Below, piece by piece: positions 34,663-42,792 of a DNA stretch of 64,000 nt. This stretch comes from UBA8949 sp942493365. Lineage in GTDB: Bacteria > Bacillota > Clostridia > Saccharofermentanales > UBA5734. How positions within the stretch are numbered: the first letter of the stretch is position 1; every line of letters starts with the position of its first letter. The DNA lies in the NCBI GenBank assembly GCA_942493365.1, contig OW818697.1, forward strand, positions 372,001 to 436,000. Direction: 5' to 3'. The notes below the pieces were generated by a model. The model searched no databases, was not told the DNA's origin, and worked only from the letters and a program-made list of their open reading frames with translations. Position numbers and translations under genes: made by a program.

Positions 34663-35349
34663 ATGCATAATGCAAACGCGGCCAATTCTGCTGAATATTC
34701 GGCATTTCGAAAACAGCGCGACGCCATTTTTTCACCGGCGAATTTCACCGACGAGATCTGTTCACAACTGAACAGCCATTACAAATTAGTCACGCAGCGA
34801 TACTGGAAAATCTTAGATGACATGGTGCCTGTCAATGTCAGCGAAAATCATTTGATTGATAAGGATGGCCATGAACGCTATTCGTATAAAAATCTTTTCA
34901 GCGCAGGTGATTTTGCGTCGATTCTTGTGCACAGCGATGAAACAAAGTATCTTATTTTCCGCTGCGATCAATTTGGCTACAGTGTCCTGAATCTGACAAC
35001 TTTCCAGGACTACCATTTTTATCCGCAGGGAGCACTGTATCGAGAACCGTTGTTTATGTGGACCGACGTCCATTATAACAACCGTAACAATATTTTGGCT
35101 GCCTCGGGGTACTTTTGGGCTGCGCCCAGCGATGTAATGCTGATGGACTTTACCCATCCCATGGATGACCCTGGCAAGCAGATTGTACTGCGAGAGATCA
35201 TTGACCCCGATTATCGGAAATACTGCGATATCAACTTCATGGGTTGGAGCAAAACCGATATTCTTTTGGAACTTGAGGACTATGAAGGCAATGGTATGCT
35301 TAAGGCTGGTATACGGGAATTTGAATACCGCAAATGGCTGGCGGGATAA
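34663..35349 (+). CDS. Hypothetical protein
   Basis: A 228-residue soluble protein I do not recognise. It is rich in aromatic residues, especially Tyr, Phe and Trp, with alternating short strands in residues 80-228 (for example KYLIFRCDQFGYSVLNL and MLMDFTHPMDD), suggesting a beta-sandwich or propeller-like fold, preceded by a helical N-terminus. No signal peptide or membrane span. CAGGAGAG precedes ATG 34663. It ends 18 bases before the msrAB gene and is probably co-transcribed with it. Confidence 0.7.
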   Translation: MHNANAANSAEYSAFRKQRDAIFSPANFTDEICSQLNSHYKLVTQRYWKILDDMVPVNVSENHLIDKDGHERYSYKNLFSAGDFASILVHSDETKYLIFRCDQFGYSVLNLTTFQDYHFYPQGALYREPLFMWTDVHYNNRNNILAASGYFWAAPSDVMLMDFTHPMDDPGKQIVLREIIDPDYRKYCDINFMGWSKTDILLELEDYEGNGMLKAGIREFEYRKWLAG

Positions 35350-35367
35350 GAAAAGCAGGTGAGTACC

Positions 35368-36360
35368 ATGAACAAAAACAAAGCGCTTCCACCCAACCCG
35401 AATCTTTCGATCGACTATTCCGCTCGCCCGTTGCGCGAAATCTGGCTGGCCGGTGGCTGTTTCTGGGGTACCGAAGCATACATGGCGCGCATAGCCGGTG
35501 TGGCTGATACGGATGTCGGGTATGCCAACGGCAACAAGGAAAACCCTACCTACGAAGAGGTTTGCACCGGAAGCACCGGCTATGCCGAGACGGTTGAAGT
35601 TCGTTATGACCCGGAGCGGATCAACCTTGGCGAGTTGCTCGGCCACTATTTTGAGATTATCGATCCAACCAGTTTAAACCGACAAGGCAACGATGTTGGC
35701 AGTCAATACCGCAGCGGCATCTACTATCGGGACCCAGCCGATCTGCCAATCATTGAAGCGGCAGTCGCCAAGATCGCCAAACTCAACGCCAAACCGATCG
35801 CGACGGAAATCAAGCCGCTGGCGAATTTCTACCGGGCCGAAGAGTACCATCAGGATTATTTGGAGAAGAATCCCAATGGCTATTGCCACGTAAGCTTTGC
35901 TACGCTACCTCGATTTATCAGACCGGACGACAAGGAACTGCGGGTCAGTCTGTCACCGATCCAGTACCAGGTCACCCGCCAAAACGCTACGGAACAGCCC
36001 TTTTCCGGTGAGTACTGGAACAACTCCGAACCAGGTTTGTATGTTGATATCACCACTGGTGAGCCGCTGTTCTGCTCCTGCGACAAGTTTGATGCCGGAT
36101 GCGGCTGGCCGAGCTTCACGCGACCGCTACAGAACATCGCGGTAGTCGAAAAGCGTGACACCAGTCACGGCAGGGAACGGGTCGAAGTACGAAGCCAAAT
36201 CGGAGACTCGCATCTGGGTCATGTATTTACAGATGGACCTGCTGCCGATGGTGGATTGCGCTATTGTATCAACAGCGCGGCAATCCGGTTTATACCACTC
36301 GACAAAATGACTGCGATGGGATACGCCGACTTGGTTGAGCGATGCAAAAAGCATGATTAG
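35368..36360 (+). CDS. msrAB: Bifunctional peptide methionine sulfoxide reductase MsrA/MsrB
   Basis: A 330-residue fusion that repairs both methionine-S- and R-sulfoxides. The MsrA half has the catalytic GGCFWGTEA (Cys31) and YRSGIYY; the MsrB half (about residues 185-325) has CGWPSFTRP, HVFTDGPAADGG and catalytic Cys300 in RYCINSAAIRF. The MsrB loop reads FCSCDKFDAG where most homologues have Ser residues, adding two cysteines. No signal peptide, so it works in the cytoplasm. The start ATG 35368 follows AGGTGA; a GTG three codons upstream overlaps that site. Confidence 0.96.
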   Translation: MNKNKALPPNPNLSIDYSARPLREIWLAGGCFWGTEAYMARIAGVADTDVGYANGNKENPTYEEVCTGSTGYAETVEVRYDPERINLGELLGHYFEIIDPTSLNRQGNDVGSQYRSGIYYRDPADLPIIEAAVAKIAKLNAKPIATEIKPLANFYRAEEYHQDYLEKNPNGYCHVSFATLPRFIRPDDKELRVSLSPIQYQVTRQNATEQPFSGEYWNNSEPGLYVDITTGEPLFCSCDKFDAGCGWPSFTRPLQNIAVVEKRDTSHGRERVEVRSQIGDSHLGHVFTDGPAADGGLRYCINSAAIRFIPLDKMTAMGYADLVERCKKHD

Positions 36361-36378
36361 GAATTTGTTGGTGGTGCT

Positions 36379-38319
36379 ATGAAAAATATAAATAATCACT
36401 TAACGCTGAAGATTGTCTATGTGCTGATATGCATCTCCCTCGCGGCTTTTGTTGGAATCAACACAATTCTTTTGATAACTTCGAATACATCCAATGACCC
36501 CAAGATACTGGTCAGCGATGGTGTGCTGATAAGCGCCAAAGGCGGCAAAGGCAGCTATACAATCCCCGGGAATCTTGGGATTACCGCCATCGGGAAAAAC
36601 GCCTTTTATGAAAATGCTGAATTAACGTCGATTACTATTCCAAATGGCGTAACATCAATCGGTGAAGACGCTTTTGACTTTTGCACCAGCTTAAGTTCGC
36701 TTACGCTACCCGATGGATTATTGACGATCGAGCCAATGGCATTTGCCAATTGTTACAATTTATCGTCAATTAACATACCGGACAGTGTGACCAGTATCGG
36801 CCAAGGCGCATTAATGGGATGTTTTAGCATCAAGTCGATTTCGATTCCGCCCAGTGTAAAAACAATCGGCGATGGTGCGTTTTTCGGGACAAGCCTGAGC
36901 AAACCACTCTTGATAGATCAAGGTAAAATCTTATGCTTTGTACCAGAAGATTATGCGTCTTACGTTATACCGAAAACGGTCACCACAATTAACGGCCTTA
37001 CTTTCAATTTTCATGAAAAGCTAACAACGATCGAAATCCCCGACTCCGTAACATCAATTGGAACCATGGCTTTCTCAAATTGTTCAAACCTGGAGTCAAT
37101 CGTGATCCCCGACTCCGTTACATCAATTGGGAATGCGGCCTTTATTTTTTGCACTAACTTGGTGTCGATCGAGATCCCTGACTCCGTGACATCGCTTGGG
37201 GCAGCGGCCTTCGCTCATTGTAAAAATCTGGTGTCAATTCGTATTCCAATAGGGAACATTAAAGTTGGAACGGGAGCATTCTTGCGAACCAAACTTCATG
37301 ATCCGATCATTGTCGATTATGGCAAAACGCTAGCCTTTGTTCCACCCGATTATTTCTATTATGAAATTCCGAATACGGTCACTCAAATCGGTGAGGGAGC
37401 TTTCAATAATTGCATAGCGCTGTACAAAGTTGAAATTCCAGAAGGTGTCGAATCCATTGGTAACGGCGCGTTCAATAGTTGCACACGGCTTAACGGGATA
37501 GAGTTGCCAGAGAGTTTGACCAGCATCGGCGAGGGAGCGTTTTCAAGCTGCGAAGCATTGGAAACCATCAATATTCCAAAGGCGATTACAGCGATTGGTG
37601 AAGGCACATTTTCTGGCTGCACCAAATTGGCAGCAATAGCCTTACCGGAAAACATTAACTCGATCGGCGAGAGGGCATTTACGTCCACTGCTTTGCCCAA
37701 CCCAATTATGACCAACAACGGTAAAACGCTGTGTTATGTTCCTGCCACTTATACTGCGTACGAGATTCCCGACTCCGTCACATCAATTGGCGGCGGTGCC
37801 TTTTACGGCTGCGAACAGATGACGCAAATTGAAATCCCCGCTGGCATTCAGTCCATTGGCTATCGTGCTTTTTACGAATGCAATGAATTAAAATCAATCG
37901 AAATCCCAGCCGGAGTTACCTTTATTGGGCAAGAAGCCTTTGTCGGTTGTGAAAAATTAGAATCAATAACCATAAACAAGGGTATAACAAGCATCAGCCA
38001 AGCAATGTTTTTCAGGTGCTTGTCACTATCGACGATTAATCTCCCGAACGGTATTACCAAGATCGAAAGCACCGCCTTTGAGCGATGCCTCAGCTTAAAG
38101 GATATGACCATTCCTGAAGGTGTTGTTACCATTGAGGACTATGCTTTCGCTGAGTGCGCCAATTTAAAGACGATCCAAATTCCGGCCAGCGTGAAACACA
38201 TCGGCTTTCGTGTCTTCGACGACGCGGACGAGCTGATCATCCAAGCCCCTGCGGATTCCTTTGCTGAAGAATATGCCTTGCAAAACGGCATCCGCTTTGC
38301 AAGCACAACGGAAAAATAA
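36379..38319 (+). CDS. BspA-like leucine-rich-repeat protein with N-terminal membrane anchor
   Basis: A 646-residue surface or secreted protein. Residues 10-33 form a signal anchor (no signal-peptidase site is clear), and residues 45-630 are an array of about 23-residue LRR_5 (Treponema pallidum-type) repeats with the consensus IPDSVTSIGxxAFxxCxxL. Three special modules interrupt the array at about residues 173, 303 and 439, each with the pattern P-I/L-x-x-x-x-G-K-x-L-C/A-F/Y-V-P followed by a Tyr and a new repeat. The family mediates adhesion or binding to proteins and polysaccharides. It lies 15 bases upstream of a second LRR gene. Confidence 0.9.
   Translation: MKNINNHLTLKIVYVLICISLAAFVGINTILLITSNTSNDPKILVSDGVLISAKGGKGSYTIPGNLGITAIGKNAFYENAELTSITIPNGVTSIGEDAFDFCTSLSSLTLPDGLLTIEPMAFANCYNLSSINIPDSVTSIGQGALMGCFSIKSISIPPSVKTIGDGAFFGTSLSKPLLIDQGKILCFVPEDYASYVIPKTVTTINGLTFNFHEKLTTIEIPDSVTSIGTMAFSNCSNLESIVIPDSVTSIGNAAFIFCTNLVSIEIPDSVTSLGAAAFAHCKNLVSIRIPIGNIKVGTGAFLRTKLHDPIIVDYGKTLAFVPPDYFYYEIPNTVTQIGEGAFNNCIALYKVEIPEGVESIGNGAFNSCTRLNGIELPESLTSIGEGAFSSCEALETINIPKAITAIGEGTFSGCTKLAAIALPENINSIGERAFTSTALPNPIMTNNGKTLCYVPATYTAYEIPDSVTSIGGGAFYGCEQMTQIEIPAGIQSIGYRAFYECNELKSIEIPAGVTFIGQEAFVGCEKLESITINKGITSISQAMFFRCLSLSTINLPNGITKIESTAFERCLSLKDMTIPEGVVTIEDYAFAECANLKTIQIPASVKHIGFRVFDDADELIIQAPADSFAEEYALQNGIRFASTTEK
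37041..37247 (+). repeat. Three tandem 69-bp LRR-coding repeats
   Basis: The phrase CGACTCCGT(N)ACATC recurs at 37041, 37110 and 37179 (one base changed in the third), exactly 69 bases (23 codons) apart, and again at 37770. Nucleotide identity in these units is higher than elsewhere in the array, suggesting recent unequal duplication. Confidence 0.75.
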
Positions 38320-38334
38320 ATAATCGAGGAGACA

Positions 38335-40239
38335 ATGATGCGTTATACAGACGAAGATGAGACCGAAATCACATCAGATTTTACGGTCGAAGCTGGTGTG
38401 CTCCTTCGCTATACGGGCGATGAAACAGAGGTCATGATACCGGGCGATCTTGGCATTACAACAATCGGCAAAGAATCCTTTGCGGCAAAGCCTTATCTTG
38501 AAACGGTCACGATACCCGAAGGGGTCAAAACAATTGAGGACGCGGCATTTGCCGACAGTGGTCTGTCGATGATTGTCATACCCAGCAGTGTAACGGCAAT
38601 CGGCAACGGTGCCTTTTTCGGGACCTATCTGACCAATCCGGTTTACATTAACGATGGCGCGACGCTGTGTTATGTTCCTGCCGACACCCCGTCGTTTCTG
38701 ATCCCAGCGGGAGTGACAACAATAGGCAATGAAGCCTTTTTCGGCTGTGATGAATTGGTATCCCTGAACATCCCAAACGACGTAGCCAAGATTGGCGATG
38801 GCGCGTTCGCCGGTTGCAGCCGACTACAGTCCATCCATCTGCCGGACAGCTTGATTGAAATCGGCGAAGATGCCTTTGCTGACTGTATCAGCCTGACCTC
38901 CGTCATTTTGCCTGACGGCGTTTTGACAATCGGGGCTGCTGCCTTTTCTGGCTGCGGAAACTTGGCAAAAATCACGCTTCCGTCCGGGATCAAGGAGATC
39001 GCAGACAAGATGTTTATCGACTGCGTCATTCTGGCATCAGTCACACTGCCTTCTCAGGTCGAAAGAATTGGCGAGGGCGCATTTTTCAATTGCGAAAAAC
39101 TGACAACAATTTCGCTGCCGGAAAGCATCGTCGAAACCGGTGAAAATGCCTTTCAAAACACCGGCGTTTCCATCCCGCTGATCATCAACAAGGGACAAAC
39201 ACTGGCTTTTGTTCCTGAATCGTATACGTCATATGAGGTTCCCGCCACAGTAACCCAGATCAATGGGACGGCGTTCGCAACCTGCTTTAAACTCAAGACC
39301 GTCACGCTGTCCGAAAATCTGCAACAAATCGGCAATGGAACCTTTCAGGATTGCGTGAATCTCGAACGCATCGCTATTCCCGATGGCGTGACCCGGATTG
39401 GCTCGTTTGCCTTTTCGGGTTGTATTAGCCTTGTAGACGTGTCAATTCCAGACAGCGTCATTGAGATCGGCGATGAAGCTTTTGCCAGATGCGGCGCACT
39501 GTCCACTTTGCGCTTGCCAACCGGATCCATGCAAATTGGCGGCAGTGTCTTCTGGGGCGCTGGTTTGCAGGAAACCGTTCACGTCAATAATCAAGAAACC
39601 CTTTGCTTTGTCCCAGACAAATATGTCCAATATTGTGTCGAAGAGTCTGTAAAAAACATCGCTGGCGGCGCTTTTTCCGACTGCGTGGAAATCCTGCAGA
39701 GCATCGTCATCCCCGATGGAATCAGATCAATTGGCGAAACTGCCTTTGCCGATTGCAGCGCGACCTCAATTGAATTGCCTGAAAGCGTGCCAGATCTAAG
39801 CGACGGTGCCTTCGCATCAGCCAACTTTGAAAAGCCAATCATTCTCAACAATGGCCAGACCCTTTGCTTCGTCCCCAAATCGATTTGGCAATATAAAATA
39901 CCGGCATCAATAACAGAGATCCTTGGCGGTGCCTTCGCCAATTGCACGATGCTCGAAACCATCGAACTTCCAGCGGGCATTAGCAAAATCGGGCCACGCG
40001 CCTTTGCGAGCTGCGATTGTCTTGAAGAAATTGAATGGCCAAATGGTGTAACCGAAATTGGTGATGCCACCTTCTCGTTTTGCAGCAATCTCGAAGCGAT
40101 CACGATTCCCGCCAATGTGAAGCAGATTGGCGAGGCTGCCTTTGAAGGCTGCGAAAAACTGACAATTTATTGTGTGCCGGGATCTGAAGCGGAAGCGTAC
40201 GCGATCAGAAACGAGATTGATTACGACCACCAGATGTGA
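38335..40239 (+). CDS. BspA-like leucine-rich-repeat protein without signal peptide
   Basis: A 634-residue LRR_5 array protein, second of a tandem pair. It starts directly with an acidic segment (MMRYTDEDETEITSDF) and has no signal peptide or membrane span, so either it stays in the cell or leaves by a non-classical route. The same interruption module as in the upstream protein occurs four times, at about residues 99, 279, 411 and 498. GAGGAG precedes the two consecutive ATG codons. Sequence is diverged from its neighbour at the nucleotide level, so the duplication is old. Confidence 0.88.
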   Translation: MMRYTDEDETEITSDFTVEAGVLLRYTGDETEVMIPGDLGITTIGKESFAAKPYLETVTIPEGVKTIEDAAFADSGLSMIVIPSSVTAIGNGAFFGTYLTNPVYINDGATLCYVPADTPSFLIPAGVTTIGNEAFFGCDELVSLNIPNDVAKIGDGAFAGCSRLQSIHLPDSLIEIGEDAFADCISLTSVILPDGVLTIGAAAFSGCGNLAKITLPSGIKEIADKMFIDCVILASVTLPSQVERIGEGAFFNCEKLTTISLPESIVETGENAFQNTGVSIPLIINKGQTLAFVPESYTSYEVPATVTQINGTAFATCFKLKTVTLSENLQQIGNGTFQDCVNLERIAIPDGVTRIGSFAFSGCISLVDVSIPDSVIEIGDEAFARCGALSTLRLPTGSMQIGGSVFWGAGLQETVHVNNQETLCFVPDKYVQYCVEESVKNIAGGAFSDCVEILQSIVIPDGIRSIGETAFADCSATSIELPESVPDLSDGAFASANFEKPIILNNGQTLCFVPKSIWQYKIPASITEILGGAFANCTMLETIELPAGISKIGPRAFASCDCLEEIEWPNGVTEIGDATFSFCSNLEAITIPANVKQIGEAAFEGCEKLTIYCVPGSEAEAYAIRNEIDYDHQM

Positions 40240-40541
40240 TTCTTCATTTCAATTAAACCGCTTTCCGTAAACGTGACGCCCTCCTGCTCGAGCAAGCGGC
40301 GTTGATTTTCTTGTCCGCCAAAAATGCTGCCCGGAGCCAGCGCGCCAGATTTGCTGACCACGCGATGACAGGGCAGATCACGCTCCGGTGGCGCGCCATT
40401 CATGGCATAACCAACGATCCGCGCGGTGCGCGGATTACCAACCAGCATAGCTATTTGACCATAGGTCATGACGCGGCCGGGTGGGATTTGGGCGACGATG
40501 TCGTAGACCCGCGCGAAAAATTCTGACGGTATTCTCTTCAT
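40221..40541 (-). CDS. MGMT-family (alkyltransferase-like) DNA-binding protein
   Basis: A 106-residue protein made only of the C-terminal DNA-binding domain of O6-methylguanine-DNA methyltransferase: FFARVYDIVAQIPPGRVMTYGQIA, RIVGYAMNG and the active-site LPCHRVV with Cys58. Alkyltransferase-like proteins of this length often replace that Cys by Trp or Ala; here Cys is kept, so transferase activity is possible. It converges on the LRR gene with a 19-base overlap of the 3' ends. Confidence 0.88.
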   Translation of the reverse strand: MKRIPSEFFARVYDIVAQIPPGRVMTYGQIAMLVGNPRTARIVGYAMNGAPPERDLPCHRVVSKSGALAPGSIFGGQENQRRLLEQEGVTFTESGLIEMKNHIWWS

Positions 40542-40625
40542 GTTTTTAATTATAACATGTTGTATTTCTAAACGTACATGGCTATAATTATAGCTAATAT
40601 ATTAGCTGATGCAGGGGGTGCGACG

Positions 40626-41372
40626 ATGTATGTCAATGCGACCGATGTCAAAAACAATTTTGGCTTTTATCTGGAAATGCTGTCCCGCGAGGATGTCATT
40701 GTGCTTCGAAACGGCAAACCATTCGCTCGATTAACTGCGCACAAAGAATGGGAGCAGGGCCTAAGGCTGGGCGATGCACCGGCTGAGTATGGCTATGAAG
40801 ACGCGAGCGAGCCGGATGAGATGGATGGCAAACAGCTTACTTACAGTCAGTTCATGAAATTTTATGAGAAAACGGACAAGCGCTATGAGTATATTGACGG
40901 TCGCGCCTGGCTGATGGGTGCGCCGACCGAACAGCATCAGCGAATCATTGGCAATTTGCATGCTCGGTTTTATAATTTTCTCAAGGGAAAACCTTGTCGG
41001 GTCTATCTGGCACCGCTCGACGTCTATCTGGGCAGCCGATCGACAGATCGCAATGTTGTACAGCCAGACATCCTGGTGGTCTGCGACATGGCAAACTTCA
41101 ATGATAAGGGCCGTTACATCGGTGCGCCGACCCTTGCGATCGAGGTTCTGTCGCCGTCGAATCGCAGCCACGATTTGATCCGAAAAATGGACCTTTACCT
41201 GCGCTCGGGTGTGCAAGAATATTGGACGATCGATGGCTTGTCAGCCCTGATCAACATTTATCAATTTGATCAAGATCAAATAGTCAGCCAACGCACCTTC
41301 AGCGGCAGCGACGAGCTCCGTTCGTCATGCATTGAAGGGTTGATTATACCTGTTCCCGAAGTGTTTGAGTAG
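40626..41372 (+). CDS. Phd/YefM antitoxin domain fused to Uma2 (DUF820) nuclease-fold domain
   Basis: A 248-residue two-domain protein. Residues 1-50 are a Phd/YefM-type antitoxin fold (MYVNATDVKNNFGFYLEML, then IVLRNGKPFARLT). Residues 70-248 are a Uma2 family domain of the PD-(D/E)XK superfamily: RYEYIDGRAWLMG, VQPDILVVCD, AIEVLSPSNRSHDLIRKMDLYLRSGVQEYWTID, with the Asp, Glu and Lys of the catalytic core. Uma2 proteins are abundant but mostly uncharacterised. The start ATG 40626 follows AGGGGGTG. No separate toxin gene is adjacent. The fusion suggests a DNA-binding autoregulated nuclease-like protein; this is inference. Confidence 0.85.
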   Translation: MYVNATDVKNNFGFYLEMLSREDVIVLRNGKPFARLTAHKEWEQGLRLGDAPAEYGYEDASEPDEMDGKQLTYSQFMKFYEKTDKRYEYIDGRAWLMGAPTEQHQRIIGNLHARFYNFLKGKPCRVYLAPLDVYLGSRSTDRNVVQPDILVVCDMANFNDKGRYIGAPTLAIEVLSPSNRSHDLIRKMDLYLRSGVQEYWTIDGLSALINIYQFDQDQIVSQRTFSGSDELRSSCIEGLIIPVPEVFE

Positions 41373-41378
41373 ATACCA

Positions 41379-42704
41379 CTAAATCCGCATACCGCAATCA
41401 GGTCGTTTGCGCAACAAAAACCAGCGCAGCGCGAAAAAGCCGGTTCCGACAACCCGGGCGATGCTGGAAATTGCCATAGCCAGGGTCATGGCCTGCAGAT
41501 TGGAGCCCAGCGCGACGTAAATTTCCACGCCCAGAATCGGGGTGATGGCATTGGCCAGCAAAAGCAGTGAGGTGTACACCGAAATGTTGATTGTTCGGAA
41601 ACGAGCTGGGACCACTTCGAGCATGCACTGCAGGATGGACAGCTGAAAGGCGCAGAAGGTAAAGCCATTGAGCAGGTTCATGAATACCATGCCCGGCAGC
41701 TGCATTTCTGGAGGCAGATAGGCAGCCAGCACCGCAAGCAACGGATTGGCGGTCAGGCCAATACAACCAATCAGCAGGGTGAAACGAATACCGTGTTTCT
41801 CGATAAAGCGACTCCAGGGCTTGACGGTCAGCCATTGAATGATGCTGGCCGGCACCGCGATCAGACCAAGCCAGAATTCGTTAGCGCCAAGATAGTTGAC
41901 CTGGATGAGAAAAAACAATGGCCAGGCCATGTACCAGCTGGCATGAAAAAAGAATGACATCAAACAAAATACGACAAAGCCACGGCTTTTGACAATTCCT
42001 TTGGCGGCCGTCAGTAGATCACGCCACCCAGTCGCGACATGATCACCGACATCCGACGGTGCTCGACGCAGAACGCGGAACTGAATAATCGAAACGATCA
42101 ATGACAGCCAGTAACAGATCTGATACAGCAAAATGCGCACCGATTCCGACTGGATACTGCCCAGGATGATGCCTGTAATCTGCAAGGTAAACATGCCAGC
42201 AATAAACGTCATAGACGTGCGCACAGCGTACACGGCATTTCTGTCTTCAATGGAAACAATATCCGAGAAATAACTTTGCCAGGTTGCATTGTAGAGCGCC
42301 ATCGGCGCATTGGCCAGAGATACGGCACCAATCAAAAACCACACTTGAATCTGATGGTTTCCGATCCAGGGTGAAAATCCAGCAATACCATACAGCACAC
42401 CGATCATGATGATCGAAAATTCGACGGGTCGGCGCCGATCTCGAACACGACTGGCCAGCAGAGCGCCGGGGATCAGGACCAGCAGCGCCAGAAGCTGCGG
42501 CAGTGACGAAACCAGACCGACCTGTGTGTCGGTCGCGCCCAAACGAGAAGCAAACATTTGCGAATAAGACGTGGCAAGATTGAGAACAATTGCCGCCAGC
42601 AGGCCTTCGACTGCCAAAGTCGCTGAAAGACGAACAACGGAGTTGTTTTCTGGTGCCTTATAGATTGTTTGTCGAACTTTTGCTGCGATTTTTCGGACAT
42701 TCAT
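41379..42704 (-). CDS. Major facilitator superfamily transporter
   Basis: A 441-residue membrane protein with about twelve hydrophobic helices in two halves and a cytoplasmic loop near residues 205-225. The helix 2-3 loop SRVRDRRRPVEF matches the MFS signature position. It begins with AGGAGAG before ATG 42704. Substrate class cannot be assigned. It stands alone between the Phd-Uma2 fusion gene (convergent) and the DUF4173 operon (88 bases downstream of that operon's end). Confidence 0.87.
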   Translation of the reverse strand: MNVRKIAAKVRQTIYKAPENNSVVRLSATLAVEGLLAAIVLNLATSYSQMFASRLGATDTQVGLVSSLPQLLALLVLIPGALLASRVRDRRRPVEFSIIMIGVLYGIAGFSPWIGNHQIQVWFLIGAVSLANAPMALYNATWQSYFSDIVSIEDRNAVYAVRTSMTFIAGMFTLQITGIILGSIQSESVRILLYQICYWLSLIVSIIQFRVLRRAPSDVGDHVATGWRDLLTAAKGIVKSRGFVVFCLMSFFFHASWYMAWPLFFLIQVNYLGANEFWLGLIAVPASIIQWLTVKPWSRFIEKHGIRFTLLIGCIGLTANPLLAVLAAYLPPEMQLPGMVFMNLLNGFTFCAFQLSILQCMLEVVPARFRTINISVYTSLLLLANAITPILGVEIYVALGSNLQAMTLAMAISSIARVVGTGFFALRWFLLRKRPDCGMRI

Positions 42705-42792
42705 GGGGGGGTCTCTCCTGATGCAAAATCATCGATGATTATTCCTGAATCAATCATACTGGAAATAGCAGCAAAAGCAAACTTGGAATTGC

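Noticed and set aside
36379..40239. CRISPR-like array suggested by regularly spaced DNA repeats
   Set aside because: The period is 69 bases in frame with LRR-coding units, and the spacers are themselves coding repeats. No cas genes are present.
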